Source: Comamonas antarctica (GTDB lineage: Bacteria > Pseudomonadota > Gammaproteobacteria > Burkholderiales > Burkholderiaceae_C). From it: a stretch of 64,000 bases of DNA. The stretch covers positions 3,752,001 through 3,816,000 of the forward strand of contig NZ_CP054840.1 in the NCBI RefSeq assembly GCF_013363755.1, read 5' to 3'. Positions 32,461 to 42,549 of this stretch are shown piece by piece (the stretch's first letter is position 1; each line of letters opens with the position of its first letter). Both the position numbers and the translations under genes were made by a program. The notes under the pieces were generated by a model. The model was not told the origin of the DNA, did no database searches, and was given only the letters and a program-made list of their open reading frames with translations.

Positions 32461-35400
32461 GGCAGTTCGGCTTCCATCTCGGGGTCGCGCGCATCGAGCA
32501 GCGCGCCCAGCGCCTCGAGCAGGGGCAGCGAAGGCGGCACGACATGCATGCCCTGCGCCGGGCCGTCGATGCCGCGCACGAAGAAATACAGCGCGCCGCC
32601 CAGCTGCTGGCGCGGGTCGTAGGCATCGCCCAGGCGGCTTTGCAGCAGCCGGTGCAGCGCCAGCAGGTACAGCGCGGCCTGCACGTCATAGCGGTGCGCG
32701 GCCATGGCTTCGCACAGCGCGCGCTCGTCATAGGCCGCGGCGTCGCGCCCCAGGTAGTTGGTCTTGTAATCGAGCACCCAGTAGCGGCCTTCATGCGCGA
32801 ACACCAGGTCGGCAAAGCCCATCAGCATGCCGTGCAGCTGGCGCTCGGGCAGATACGGCCGCGGCACGCCCGCCAGCAGATGCTGCTGGCAAAGACGGTC
32901 GATGTCCGGCGCCGGCAGGCGCTGCGCGGGCAGCCAGAATTCCATTTCCGGCAGCCGCTGCTCCAGCGCCGACAGCGGCACGCCCAGCGGCGCCAGCGGG
33001 TGGTGGACCACGGCCGCAAGCCACTGCACCAGGTCGGCGGCCTGGGCCGCGCGGCCCGCGCGCTCGCTGCGCTGCAGCAGGCGCTGGGCCAGCGCCCCGC
33101 TGCCATCGGCCTCGAGCGCGAAGTCCTCGCCGGCCAGCCATTCGAGTTCGTCGTGGATCCAGTTGCCGATGACCGGGCCTTTCATGAAGCGGTGCCAGAC
33201 CGCGGCCTTGGCGGGCGCGGCGGGCGCCGCCGCTACCGCCAGGTCCGCGCCGATCGGCCGCTCGTCATCGGCCGGCTGCTCCTGCGGCACGGGGGAAACC
33301 GGCAGGCTCGGCGCGGCCAGCGCACGCACCAGCGAGGAGAAGCTGCCAATGCCCCAGCGCCGGTCGAACTGCGCGCCATAGGCCGGCGCATCGAGCAGCG
33401 GCGGCGGCGCCGCGCGCGCCTGCAGCAGGCTGCGCGCGGGCGTGCCATGCACCGCCTGCCATTGCAGGCCGGGCTGGCCCGCCACCAGCGCGTCCAGGCG
33501 TTCGTGGCAGTCTTCGGGGGTGCACTCCTGCGTGCCGGCCAGCGTATAGCCGGTGGCGCTGCGGTGGTTCAGCGTGGTGCTGGCCTTGCTGCGCGCGGCC
33601 TGCAGCATGGGCACGCCCAGCCACAGCGCATGGCGCGCGCGCGTCAGCGCCACGTACAGCAGGCGCAGGTCTTCGCGCAGCCGCTCCGTGTCGGCCAGGG
33701 CCAGTTCGGCGTCGTCGTAGTCGAGGCGCAGCACGCGCCCGCCTTCGGGACGGGGCAGGCTCACGAAACGGTCCATGCGCCGGTTGATCTCGCGGTAGCT
33801 GCAGGCAAACGGCAGGAACACGACCGGGTATTCGAGCCCCTTGCTCTTGTGCACCGTGACCACCTTGACCAGGTCGGCATCGCTTTCGAGGCGCACGATC
33901 TGCTCGTCGCTGTGGCTGCCCTCGCCCGCGCACTGCATGCCCAGCCAGCGGATCAGCGCATGCTCGCCTTCGAGCTGCGCGCTCGCGGTCTGCAGCAGCT
34001 CGGCCAGATGCAGGTAGTTGGTCAGCCGGCGCTCGCCGCCGGTCTCCATGAGCCAGCGCGCGGGCAGGTCGAACTGGTGCAGCGTCTGGCGCAGCATCGC
34101 CAGCACGCCCTGGCTCTGCCAGACGGCCTGCAGGCCGCGCAACTGGTCGCAGCGCGCGTCGAAGGCCTCGTCGTCGGCCGCGAGCCAGCCCAGCTCATCG
34201 AGCGACAGACCAAGCAGCCGCGTCGCCAGGCCGGCGCGCACCGCGCGCGCGTCGCGCGGCGCGGCCACGGCGTTGAGCCACAGCACCAGGTCCTGCGCCT
34301 CGCTGCCGGCGAACACCGATTCGTTGTCCGACAGGTAGACCGAGGCCACGCCGCGCGCGCCCAGCTCGCGGCGCACCGAGCGCGCCTCGCTGCCGGTGCG
34401 CACCAGCACCGCGATATCGGCCGGGCGCAGCCGTGCCAGCGGCTTGCCCGGCGCGGCAAAGCCGGCTTCAGGGTCGTTGAGCCACTGCACGATCTGCTCG
34501 GCACAGCGCGCGGCAAAACCGCGCTGCGCGCGCTTGGCGGTTTGCATGGGGTCGAGTTCGACCTGCAATTGCAGCGCCGGCACGGGGCCGTGGACGTCGC
34601 GGAACGCCTCCTTGCGACCCTGGGCGCGCACAGGCTCGAAGGGCAGCGGATTGTCGGCTTCGCCCGGCTTTCGGAACATGAACGCGCCCGCGCCGTCGCG
34701 CTGCTCGGCCTGGCCGAACCAGTGGTTGACGGCATCGACCAGCGCCTGCGTGGAGCGGTAGTTGGTATCCAGCACATAGTGGCGCCCGGTCGTGGCATGG
34801 CGCGCCTGCAGGTAGCTGTAGATGTCGGCGCCGCGAAAGCCGTAGATCGACTGCTTGGGATCGCCGATCAGCAGCAGCGCCGTCGCCGGGTCGTTGTCCG
34901 CCGTGCCGTAGATGCGCTCGAACAACCGGTACTGCAGCGGCGAGGTGTCCTGGAATTCATCGATCAGCGCCACCGGATACTGCGCCTTGATGCGCGCGCA
35001 CAGCGCCGCGCCGTTCTCTCCGGCCAGCGCACGGTCGAGCCGCTGCAGCAGATCGGCAAAGCCGAACGTGCCCTGCTGGCGCTTGAGCTGCGCGAGCCGT
35101 TCCAGCACGCGCGCCGCGGCATGCAGGCGCAGCCGGCTGCCCAGGACCGGAAGCTTCGCCAGATCGGCGAGCAGCTGCTGCAAGGCGGCGAAGCCCGGCG
35201 GCAGCGCCACCGATGGCGCGCCCTTCTTGCGCGCTTCCAGCAGCCCGTCGGGGCTGAGCCGGTGGCGCGCGGAATCGGTGAGCGCCAGTTCCACCTGCAG
35301 CGGGTCATCGGCCCAGTCGATCACGCTTTGCAGCCAGCCGGTGTAATGGCGCGGCGCGAGCTTGCGCCCGTCCCAGTGCGCGCCCGATTCGGCGAGCTGC

Positions 35401-36155
35401 GCATCGAGCCAGTCGCGCAGCGCCTGCGCCTGTGCGCCCCAGCCCTGCGCCAGTGTGGTCAGCGCGCCCGCACGCTCGTCTTGCGCGGCCTGCACGCTTT
35501 GAGCCAGGGTGCCGGCGCCGGCCTCGGGGTCGACGGGCTGGTCCAGCAGCGTGCGCATGTCCTGCAGCAGCGCGTCCAGCCCGCTCCAGACGCCCAGCAC
35601 CGTCTCCAGCGCCGCGCCATCGAGGGGATAGCACTGCTGGCGCCAGTAATCCTGCACGGCCTCGCGGCGCAGCTGCTCCTCGTCGGCCGCGAGTTCCTCG
35701 TCGAACAGGTTGCCGCTGTCAAATGCATGCTCGCGCAGCATGCGCTGGCACCAGGCATCGATGGTGAACACCGCGGCGTCGTCCATGGCCTCGGCGGCCA
35801 TCGCCAGGCGCCACGCGGCCTGGGTGCGCGCCTGGCCTTCGGGATGGTCGGCCAGCAGCGCCTGCAGCAGCTGGTCGTGGGCCTCGGGTTCGCGCTCGCC
35901 GCGAAAGCACTGCACGGCTTCGGTCAGGCGCGCGCGGATGCGGTCGGAGAGCTCGCGCGTCGCGGCGCGCGTGAAGGTCATGACCAGGATCTCGGCCGGC
36001 AGCAGCGCGCGCGGGTGCGCGTTCGCGCCGCCATGGCCCAGCACCAGGCGCAGGTAGAGCGCGGCAATGGTCCAGGTCTTGCCCGTGCCCGCGCTGGCTT
36101 CGATCAGGCGGCTGCCCCACAGCGGGAAGTCGCGCGCATTCAATACATGGCTCAT
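32457..36155 (-). CDS. recB: Exodeoxyribonuclease V beta subunit RecB
   Basis: A 1232-residue helicase-nuclease of the RecBCD double-strand break repair and foreign-DNA degradation complex. Walker A SAGTGKTW is at 21-28, LIDEFQDTSPLQY is Walker B, and TVHKSKGLEYPVVF and YVALTRARHALWL are motifs V and VI. The C-terminal nuclease keeps the metal-binding core VLDYKTN (D1129, K1131). It starts within the recC stop codon (ATGA) and ends within the recD start, so all three subunits are made from one transcript. Length is near that of E. coli RecB (1180). Confidence 0.96.
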   Translation of the reverse strand: MSHVLNARDFPLWGSRLIEASAGTGKTWTIAALYLRLVLGHGGANAHPRALLPAEILVMTFTRAATRELSDRIRARLTEAVQCFRGEREPEAHDQLLQALLADHPEGQARTQAAWRLAMAAEAMDDAAVFTIDAWCQRMLREHAFDSGNLFDEELAADEEQLRREAVQDYWRQQCYPLDGAALETVLGVWSGLDALLQDMRTLLDQPVDPEAGAGTLAQSVQAAQDERAGALTTLAQGWGAQAQALRDWLDAQLAESGAHWDGRKLAPRHYTGWLQSVIDWADDPLQVELALTDSARHRLSPDGLLEARKKGAPSVALPPGFAALQQLLADLAKLPVLGSRLRLHAAARVLERLAQLKRQQGTFGFADLLQRLDRALAGENGAALCARIKAQYPVALIDEFQDTSPLQYRLFERIYGTADNDPATALLLIGDPKQSIYGFRGADIYSYLQARHATTGRHYVLDTNYRSTQALVDAVNHWFGQAEQRDGAGAFMFRKPGEADNPLPFEPVRAQGRKEAFRDVHGPVPALQLQVELDPMQTAKRAQRGFAARCAEQIVQWLNDPEAGFAAPGKPLARLRPADIAVLVRTGSEARSVRRELGARGVASVYLSDNESVFAGSEAQDLVLWLNAVAAPRDARAVRAGLATRLLGLSLDELGWLAADDEAFDARCDQLRGLQAVWQSQGVLAMLRQTLHQFDLPARWLMETGGERRLTNYLHLAELLQTASAQLEGEHALIRWLGMQCAGEGSHSDEQIVRLESDADLVKVVTVHKSKGLEYPVVFLPFACSYREINRRMDRFVSLPRPEGGRVLRLDYDDAELALADTERLREDLRLLYVALTRARHALWLGVPMLQAARSKASTTLNHRSATGYTLAGTQECTPEDCHERLDALVAGQPGLQWQAVHGTPARSLLQARAAPPPLLDAPAYGAQFDRRWGIGSFSSLVRALAAPSLPVSPVPQEQPADDERPIGADLAVAAAPAAPAKAAVWHRFMKGPVIGNWIHDELEWLAGEDFALEADGSGALAQRLLQRSERAGRAAQAADLVQWLAAVVHHPLAPLGVPLSALEQRLPEMEFWLPAQRLPAPDIDRLCQQHLLAGVPRPYLPERQLHGMLMGFADLVFAHEGRYWVLDYKTNYLGRDAAAYDERALCEAMAAHRYDVQAALYLLALHRLLQSRLGDAYDPRQQLGGALYFFVRGIDGPAQGMHVVPPSLPLLEALGALLDARDPEMEAELP

Positions 36156-39100
36156 GCCGGCTCCAGCGTCGAGGGGTAGATCACCGGCGCCAGCGCATCC
36201 GGCTCCAGCACCTGCACCTGCGTGGCCACCCAGGCCAGCAGCGGCGCGTGCACGGCCTCGGCCAGCAGCGCAAAGCGCCCGTCTTCGCACAAGGCGTCGA
36301 AGTCGGGATAGATGCGCGCCCAGCAGGCATCGGCGACCTCGCCCGCATCGGCGAAGCCGTCGCCTTCGTAGACCGCCTCGGCGCGCGCGAGATCGTTGTC
36401 CACGGCGGCCGCGGCGGCCAGCGCGGTCTTGAGCGGCAGCGGCAGCGGACTGTCCTGGCCCGCCTGCCACACCTGCAGCAGCGTCTGCAGCTGCGCCAGC
36501 GCCTCGCCAGGCGGCATGGGCGCGAGCGCGAGCGTGGTGTCGCGCGCCACGACGATGCCCTGCACCGCCACGCCGCAGGCCGCGGCCACCAGGCTGCGCA
36601 GATAGGGCAGCAGCACCGCGCCCGGCCGCACCTCGCCGCGCGGGCCCAGCAGCGCGCGCGCCTGCAGCTCGATCCAGGCCGGCACGGCGTCGCCATCGCG
36701 GTCGGGCACGCGCAGGTCCTCGAGCCAGTCCTCGAACACCAGGCCGTCCTGCGCGAGATGCAGGCGCTGGCGCTGCAGCGGCCGGTCGAAGCGATGGCGG
36801 TGCGCGAGCCACGACTGCAGCGAGGGCAGCACCGCTTCCTGCAGTTCGGCACGCTTGCGCGCGCCCAGGCCGGCCAGCGGCAGCGTGCCTGCGCGCTCGA
36901 TGCGCGCCAGCTGAGCGGCCACGCGCTGCGCCAGCGGCAGGCCCGCGGCCGAGCGCGGCGCGGCTTCGATCTCGGCCACGACCCGGGCCTGCAACTGCTC
37001 GATCACGCCATACCCGGCGAGGCCCTGCAGGCCAAAGGCTTCCTCGTCGAGTTTCAATTCGGCCTCCTGGTCGAAGCGCACGTTCAGCCGCTGGCGGAAG
37101 AAGGCCTGCGCCGGATGGCGCACGAAGCGGTGCAGCTGCGCCAGCGTCAGCGGCACCGCGATATCGGGCACGAAAGGCGCGAGCGCCGGCACCTGCGCCG
37201 CCGCCTCGCCGGCGCCGGCCAGATACGCGGCGCGCCATTCGCGCGCATAGGTGTGCAGCGGCGAGCCGGGCGTGAAATAGCGCCGGCTGAAGGGCTGCAG
37301 CGGGTGCTGGAAGCTGCGCTGCGCGAGCAGGCTGCCCTCTTCGCCGCCCTCCTCGCCGCCTTCGCCACGCCAGCCCGCGGCCAGGTAATCGCGCAGCTGC
37401 GAGACCAGCACCGAGGGCGGCTGCTCGCTGTTGTCGCGCACGCTGCGCCCGGCCCAGCTGATGTAGAGCATGCGCCGCGCCGACAGCAGCGCCTCGAGCA
37501 TCAGCTGGCGGTCGTCGTCGCGGCGCGCGCGGTCGCCGGCGCGCAGCAGGCCCGGCAGCGCCATCAGGTCGAAATCGCTGCGCAGCGCGCGGCGCGGGTA
37601 ATCGCCATCGTTCATGCCCAGCAGGCAGACGACCTCGAACGGAATCGCGCGCATCGGCATCAGCGTGCAGAAGGTCACGCCGCCGGCGCGAAAACGCGTG
37701 TCGACCGACGGTTGCTGCACGATGTCGAGCCAGGCCTGCTGGGCCACGACCAGCTCGACGTCATCGTCGAAGCCGCCCAGCTCGCAGACCTCGAGCCAGC
37801 ACGACAGCGCGTTGTCGAGCGCGGCCAGCAGCGCGCGGTCGCTGTCGGTCTCGGCGGCGAAGAAATCGGCCAGCAGCTGGCGAAAGCGCTTCGCCCAGCA
37901 TGCGGGATCGCAGGCGTCGCCGGCCAGTGCCCACCAGTCGAGCAGGCGTTCGAGCAGCGTGGCCAGCTGGCCCGCAAGCTCGGCGCTGAGGCCGCCGACT
38001 TCGGCGTAGGGCTCGATCTGCGCCAGGCCCGCGGCTTCGCCCTGCGCGCCGCCCTCCCACGCGCCGCTGCCGCTGGCAAAGCCCAGCAGCATGCGGTGCA
38101 GGCCGAACCAGGCGCTGTTCTGCTCGCCGCAGGCCTCGAGCCCGAGCGCGCCGCGCTGCTCGGCGTTGAGCCCCCAGCGAATGCCCGCGCCGGCCATCCA
38201 GGCGCTGAGCTGCGGCAGGTCCTCGGCCTTGAGGCCGAAGCGCGCGGCCACCGCGGGCACATCAAGCAGGTCGCGCAGCTCGCTCAGGCGGCAGCGCTGG
38301 CGCGGCAGGCGCAGCAGCCACTGCAGCGCGGCGACCAGCGGGTTGTTGTCGCTCGCGCTCAGGTCGGCAATGTCAAACGGAATATGCCGCGCGTCGAAGC
38401 GGCCGTACTGGCCGAACACCGCGCGAATCGATGCCGCCACGCCCTCGATGGCCGGCACCATCACCACCACATCGCGCGGCTGCAGCGCCCGGCCGCCGGG
38501 CGGCGCGGCCTCGGCCAGCAGCGCCAGCAGCTGGTCGTGCAGCACCTCGAGCTCGCGCACCATGCTGTGCGCGCAGTGGAACACGATGGAACGGTCGCTG
38601 CGCGGCACCTCGGCCTGCGCATGCTCGGCCAGCGGCACCATGTCGCGGATCGCCTGCTGCACCTGGGCCAGCAGCGGCGCCCCGGGGTCGACCTCCTCGT
38701 CGAAGATATCGATGCGCGGCAGTTCGGCGGCAAGGCCTTCGGGCAGCACCGTCTCGAACGCATCGAGCTGGCGCACATAGTCGCGCGCCTGCCGGCCCCA
38801 CGCCGACAGCAGCGGGTGCGCATGCGCGTGCATCATTTCCAGCGGCAGCGCGGCCAGGTCGCGGCCGTCCTTGAGCGGTTGGCGCCGGCGCTGCATGCGC
38901 AGCAGCTCGCGGCCATCGATGGCATCGGCCCAGTGGAAGCGGCAGGGGTTGGGCACGGCCAGCAGGATCTGGCTGTGGCGCGCCATCGCCGACAGCGTCT
39001 GCAGCATCGACAGCGGCAGATGGCTCATGCCGAACAGCACCACGCGGCGCGCGATCGGACGCGCCAGCGGCGCGGTGCTTTCGAGCGCGGCAATCACCTG

Positions 39101-39715
39101 GCGATGCAGTTCGGGGCGGGTCGTCGCGCGCTCGGCGTCGCTCAGGCCCGCAAGGATGCAGCGCCACAGCCGCGGCTGCCACCGCTGCTCCTCGGGCACG
39201 GGCAGCGCCGGCTTGCCCGGCGTGGCCAGCACGTCGCGCTCGGCGGCCCAGTCCTCGAGCCAGTCGGGGCGGTAGATCTGGTACTGGTCGAAAAGATCGG
39301 CGAGGCGTTCGGACAACTGCAGCAGCCGTTCGGCGTCACCCGGCGCCAGAAAGCCGGCGATGGCCTCGTACCCGCCCTGCGCCGCGCATTCGGGCAGCTG
39401 GCGCATCAGCCGCCAGGTCAGCGCGGTCTTGTCCAGCGGCGACTGGCGCGGCACGGCCGCCGCGCCCAGCACCTGGCGGTAGCTGCGCCACAGGAAGCGC
39501 GCCGGCAGTTCGACGCGCGCCGCGGCGCACACGCCCAGCGCCTCGGCCATGCCCATCTTGAACCACTCGGCCATGCCGTTGCTCTGCACCAGCACCACCT
39601 CCTGCTCCAGCGGCGCCAGCGGGTGCGCGCGCAGCCACGAGAACACCGTCTCGGCCAGGGTTTCGGTGCGGTTGCCATGCAGGGCAATCAGCCCGGGCTG
39701 CAGTGTCGATGCCAA
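36152..39715 (-). CDS. recC: Exodeoxyribonuclease V gamma subunit RecC
   Basis: An 1187-residue subunit that splits the DNA duplex and scans the 3' strand for Chi. It begins with a start-proximal LIALHGNRTETLAETVFSWL and the family's QSNGMAEWFKMGMAE segment, and contains FGMSHLPLSML and PFEVVCLLGMNDGDYPR, RecC hallmarks of the inactive helicase folds. Helicase and nuclease catalytic motifs are absent, as expected. First gene of the recCBD operon; upstream lies a 240-bp gap with a dispersed repeat that must contain the operon promoter. Confidence 0.95.
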   Translation of the reverse strand: MASTLQPGLIALHGNRTETLAETVFSWLRAHPLAPLEQEVVLVQSNGMAEWFKMGMAEALGVCAAARVELPARFLWRSYRQVLGAAAVPRQSPLDKTALTWRLMRQLPECAAQGGYEAIAGFLAPGDAERLLQLSERLADLFDQYQIYRPDWLEDWAAERDVLATPGKPALPVPEEQRWQPRLWRCILAGLSDAERATTRPELHRQVIAALESTAPLARPIARRVVLFGMSHLPLSMLQTLSAMARHSQILLAVPNPCRFHWADAIDGRELLRMQRRRQPLKDGRDLAALPLEMMHAHAHPLLSAWGRQARDYVRQLDAFETVLPEGLAAELPRIDIFDEEVDPGAPLLAQVQQAIRDMVPLAEHAQAEVPRSDRSIVFHCAHSMVRELEVLHDQLLALLAEAAPPGGRALQPRDVVVMVPAIEGVAASIRAVFGQYGRFDARHIPFDIADLSASDNNPLVAALQWLLRLPRQRCRLSELRDLLDVPAVAARFGLKAEDLPQLSAWMAGAGIRWGLNAEQRGALGLEACGEQNSAWFGLHRMLLGFASGSGAWEGGAQGEAAGLAQIEPYAEVGGLSAELAGQLATLLERLLDWWALAGDACDPACWAKRFRQLLADFFAAETDSDRALLAALDNALSCWLEVCELGGFDDDVELVVAQQAWLDIVQQPSVDTRFRAGGVTFCTLMPMRAIPFEVVCLLGMNDGDYPRRALRSDFDLMALPGLLRAGDRARRDDDRQLMLEALLSARRMLYISWAGRSVRDNSEQPPSVLVSQLRDYLAAGWRGEGGEEGGEEGSLLAQRSFQHPLQPFSRRYFTPGSPLHTYAREWRAAYLAGAGEAAAQVPALAPFVPDIAVPLTLAQLHRFVRHPAQAFFRQRLNVRFDQEAELKLDEEAFGLQGLAGYGVIEQLQARVVAEIEAAPRSAAGLPLAQRVAAQLARIERAGTLPLAGLGARKRAELQEAVLPSLQSWLAHRHRFDRPLQRQRLHLAQDGLVFEDWLEDLRVPDRDGDAVPAWIELQARALLGPRGEVRPGAVLLPYLRSLVAAACGVAVQGIVVARDTTLALAPMPPGEALAQLQTLLQVWQAGQDSPLPLPLKTALAAAAAVDNDLARAEAVYEGDGFADAGEVADACWARIYPDFDALCEDGRFALLAEAVHAPLLAWVATQVQVLEPDALAPVIYPSTLEPA

Positions 39716-39818
39716 CGTCTTTTCCTTGGGAAGGGGCGTCAGCAGGGGGCTGCGCCAGACGACAAGCTTAACGCGGCGGGGGCATCGGCTCAGGGCGTTG
39801 GCTTTTTCCTAGGACAGG

Positions 39819-39923
39819 CCGTTCATGGTTCGACGCGGCCGGCGAGGCAAGCTCACCACGAACGGGTAACTGATCGTTCGCCCTGATCCTGAGCTTGTCG
39901 AAGGATCGAAGGGTGGACGGCCT
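39819..39923. repeat. Two dispersed palindromic repeat units upstream of recC
   Basis: One unit (39819-39867) starts CCGTTCATGGTTCGACGCGG and ends CTCACCACGAACGGG. A second (about 39872-39923) has the CCTGAGCTTGTCGAAGGA core. Both fold as inverted repeats. They sit between the recC start and the end of the convergent Bug-protein gene. Confidence 0.72.
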
Positions 39924-39956
39924 GCTTTCATGGCAGGAAGCACGCCCAAAGACGGA

Positions 39957-40922
39957 CTAGTTGATATCAATCCTCGCCCCCTGCTTGATCAGATTGCGCA
40001 GCTTCTCGGTCTCCTGCGCGAGAAACTTGCCGAAGGCTTCGGGCGTGGACGTGGAAACCTGCATGCCGGTCTTGGCGATCTGCGCCTTGAGTTCGGGGTC
40101 CTTGAGGACTTCGCGCAGGTCGGCGTTGATCTTCGCCACGATGTCGTGGGGCACGCCCGCGGGTGCGAGCAGGCCGAACCAGCTGCCGGCGACGAAGTCC
40201 ATGCCCAGTTCCTTGAACGTGGGCATTTCGGGTGCATCGGGGTGGCGCTGGGGCGCGGCGATCGCGACCGCGGTGACCGCGCCGCGCTGCACCTGCGGGT
40301 ACGACGACATGCCGTCGAACATGCCATCGAACACGCCCGCCGTGAGATCGACCATCGCCGGACCCTGGCCCTTGTAGGGCACATGGGTGAACGGAATGCC
40401 GGCCTTTTGCGCGAAGAGTTCAGCGCCGATATGCGGACTGGAGCCCGGGCCCGACGAGCCCAGCGTGAGCCCGCCTTGCGCCGACCGCGACCTGGCCAGC
40501 GCAATCAGCTCGTTCAGCGACTTGCCCTTGAGCTTGTTGTTGACCAGCAGGATGTTGTGCGTCGAGCCCAGCAGCGCCACCGGCCTGAACGCCGATGGCG
40601 CATACGGCAGGTTCTTGCGCAGCTCGGGGTTGGAGGTGAAGGCATAGCTGGTGAACAGCAGCGTGTAGCCGTCGGCGGGCGCGCGGCTCACATATTGCGT
40701 GCCGATGATGGTGCCCGCGCCGACGCGGTTCTCGACGATCACCGGCTGGCCCCACAGCGCGCCGAGCTTCAAGCCGGTGACGCGCGCGAACAGGTCGGTC
40801 ACGCCGCCAACCGAGAACGGCACGACGATGGTCACGGGACGCTTGGGAAAGATTTCCTGCGCCTGCAGCGGTGCGGCGACGGCCAGCGCGGCCGCGATGC
40901 CGAGGATCTTGAAAGGGTGCAT
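39957..40922 (-). CDS. Bug-family (TctC-like) periplasmic substrate-binding protein
   Basis: A 321-residue secreted protein with a signal peptide ending near LQAQ, then FPKRPVTIVVPFSVGGVTD, the first-strand signature of the Bug family. YPYAP-, GSSGPGSSPHIGAELF and GKGPAMVDL-like segments form the carboxylate-binding loops. Bug proteins bind organic acids or amides for tripartite tricarboxylate transporters, usually as orphans in Burkholderiales. A GGAG sequence lies before the ATG. It follows the SDR gene by 62 bp at the end of the LLM-flavin reductase-SDR arm, so its ligand is probably linked to that pathway. Confidence 0.9.
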   Translation of the reverse strand: MHPFKILGIAAALAVAAPLQAQEIFPKRPVTIVVPFSVGGVTDLFARVTGLKLGALWGQPVIVENRVGAGTIIGTQYVSRAPADGYTLLFTSYAFTSNPELRKNLPYAPSAFRPVALLGSTHNILLVNNKLKGKSLNELIALARSRSAQGGLTLGSSGPGSSPHIGAELFAQKAGIPFTHVPYKGQGPAMVDLTAGVFDGMFDGMSSYPQVQRGAVTAVAIAAPQRHPDAPEMPTFKELGMDFVAGSWFGLLAPAGVPHDIVAKINADLREVLKDPELKAQIAKTGMQVSTSTPEAFGKFLAQETEKLRNLIKQGARIDIN

Positions 40923-40984
40923 GTTGTCTCCGGTGCTTGTTGTTTTGCGCTGTCTGCGGCACGCCCTTGAAGCCGATGTCTGGA

Positions 40985-41740
40985 CTACATGACCTCTCCG
41001 CCGTTCGGCCCGAGGACCTGGCCGGTCATGTAGTCGGCGTCCGGCGAGGCAAGAAACGCCACCACCGAGGCAATCTCTGCGGGCTGGGCGCGGCGCGCCA
41101 GCGGCACGCGCAGCTGCACTTCCCGGGCGTATTCGGGGTTGGCGCTCAACTCCGCGCTCATCGGCGTCTGCACGCGGCCGGGCGCGACGGCATTGACCAG
41201 GATGTTCCACTCGGCGAACTCGCGCGCCCAGGCCCGCGTCAGGCTGATGATCGCGCCCTTGGCCGCGGCATAGGCGCTGACGTTGCGGTGCGTGCCATAG
41301 GCGGTGATCGACGCGGTGTTGATGATGCGGCCGCCGCGCCGCTGCTTCATGCCGGGCAGCACGGCCTGGGTGCAGAGCATCGCGCCCTTCACCGTCACGG
41401 CCAGCATCGCGTCGATGGCGGCTTCGTCGATGTCCTCCAGCGGCTTCATGCCGCCCGGAATGCCGGCGTTGTTGACCAGGATGTCGACGGCGCCAAGCTG
41501 CTGCTGCGCGGCCGCGAAGGCCTGCGCCACGCTCGCGCTGCGCGCGACATCGGCAATGCAGGCCAGCGCCTGGCCGCCCGCGGCGCGCACGCGCGCCACG
41601 GTCTCCTGCGCGCCGTCTTCATGCAGGTCGTTGACGATCACCGCCGCGCCGCGCGCGGCCAGCAGTTCGCAGTGGGCGCGGCCGATGCCCGAGCCCGCGC
41701 CCGTGACCAGCGCGATCTTTCCCGCCAGAGGTGTGTACAT
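40985..41740 (-). CDS. SDR family oxidoreductase (classical)
   Basis: A 251-residue NAD(P)-dependent short-chain dehydrogenase. GAGSGIG (14-20) binds the cofactor, NNAG follows at 90-93, and the catalytic set is S144, Y157 and K161 (YAAAK). A basic or acidic residue after the second strand (VNDL) favours NAD. It lies 13 bp downstream of the flavin reductase gene, so it should act on the same pathway, for instance oxidising an alcohol to the ketone used by the monooxygenase. Substrate not identifiable. Confidence 0.88.
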   Translation of the reverse strand: MYTPLAGKIALVTGAGSGIGRAHCELLAARGAAVIVNDLHEDGAQETVARVRAAGGQALACIADVARSASVAQAFAAAQQQLGAVDILVNNAGIPGGMKPLEDIDEAAIDAMLAVTVKGAMLCTQAVLPGMKQRRGGRIINTASITAYGTHRNVSAYAAAKGAIISLTRAWAREFAEWNILVNAVAPGRVQTPMSAELSANPEYAREVQLRVPLARRAQPAEIASVVAFLASPDADYMTGQVLGPNGGEVM

Positions 41741-41753
41741 GGTGGGCTCCGGT

Positions 41754-42539
41754 TCAAGCCGCGATGCGGTGCGTGGCGGCATTGAAATGCACCACCGGAT
41801 TCGACGGGCTGTGGCGCGAGCGCCGCACCTTGCCGACCACCAGTACGTGCGTGCCCAGCGTCTGCGTCCAGACCACGTCGCACTCCATGCTGGCCAGCGC
41901 ATCGGACAGCACCGGCGCCTGGCCGCTTTCGCTGCACCAGCGCTCGTCCGAGAAGCGCGCCAGGCCCTGGGGCGCCTGCAGGAACTGCGCCATCACCGCG
42001 TCATGTCCCTCGCCCAGCACATTGGCGACGAAGCGGCCGCTTTCCAGCAGCGGCGCGGTGAACGACGACTGGCGGTGCGCGAAGAAGCCGATCATCGGCG
42101 GCTCGGCGCAGACCGCGGTGAGGCTCGAGACGATCATGCCCGCGACCTTGTCGCCCTGCCCGGTGCTCACCGCGCAGATGCCGGCCGGCAGCGCGCGCAG
42201 CGCGGTCTTGAACTCGTCGATCGAGACCACGTCCTCCTGGCCCGCATGGCTGATGTGGGCGCGCACCTGGCCCGCGTCGTCGACCCAGCCGCTGCGCTGG
42301 GCGTAGTCCAGCATGCGCGCAAAGCCCTCTTCCCATTCGGGCTCGCCCGCATGGCCGCTGACGAAGCGCAGCACCGAGGGCGCGATGCGCACGTGGGTGG
42401 CGCTCTCACGCCGGCCGATGCGGTGGATGGCCCGCTCCACCGCCTCGGGCGGCTGCGGGTCGATCAGCACCTCGAGCCGCTTGAAGTCCATGGGCTCGCG
42501 CAGGGACAGGGTCCCGGAATCGGACAGATGAAAGCGCAT
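41754..42539 (-). CDS. Flavin reductase-like protein with N-terminal extension
   Basis: A 261-residue protein whose residues from about 107 onward are the FMN-binding split-barrel of flavin reductases: FKTALRALPAGICAVST, a GMIVSSLTAV strand-turn, PPMIGFFAHRQSSFT and ANVLGEGHD. These reduce FMN or FAD with NAD(P)H for a partner monooxygenase. The first roughly 105 residues are an extension not found in the simple 160-180-residue reductases and contain WEEGFARMLDYAQRSGW. It is 10 bp downstream of the LLM monooxygenase gene, so the two most likely form a two-component system. Confidence 0.85.
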   Translation of the reverse strand: MRFHLSDSGTLSLREPMDFKRLEVLIDPQPPEAVERAIHRIGRRESATHVRIAPSVLRFVSGHAGEPEWEEGFARMLDYAQRSGWVDDAGQVRAHISHAGQEDVVSIDEFKTALRALPAGICAVSTGQGDKVAGMIVSSLTAVCAEPPMIGFFAHRQSSFTAPLLESGRFVANVLGEGHDAVMAQFLQAPQGLARFSDERWCSESGQAPVLSDALASMECDVVWTQTLGTHVLVVGKVRRSRHSPSNPVVHFNAATHRIAA

Positions 42540-42549
42540 GTCGGTCTCC

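Noticed and set aside
32544..36179. Long open frame opposite recB
   Set aside because: Same shadow effect; recB has intact helicase and nuclease motifs on the other strand.
36248..39886. Very long open frame (over 1200 codons) opposite recC
   Set aside because: It is the antisense shadow of the high-GC recC gene; product is low-complexity Arg/Gln/His-rich with no motif, while recC is unmistakable.
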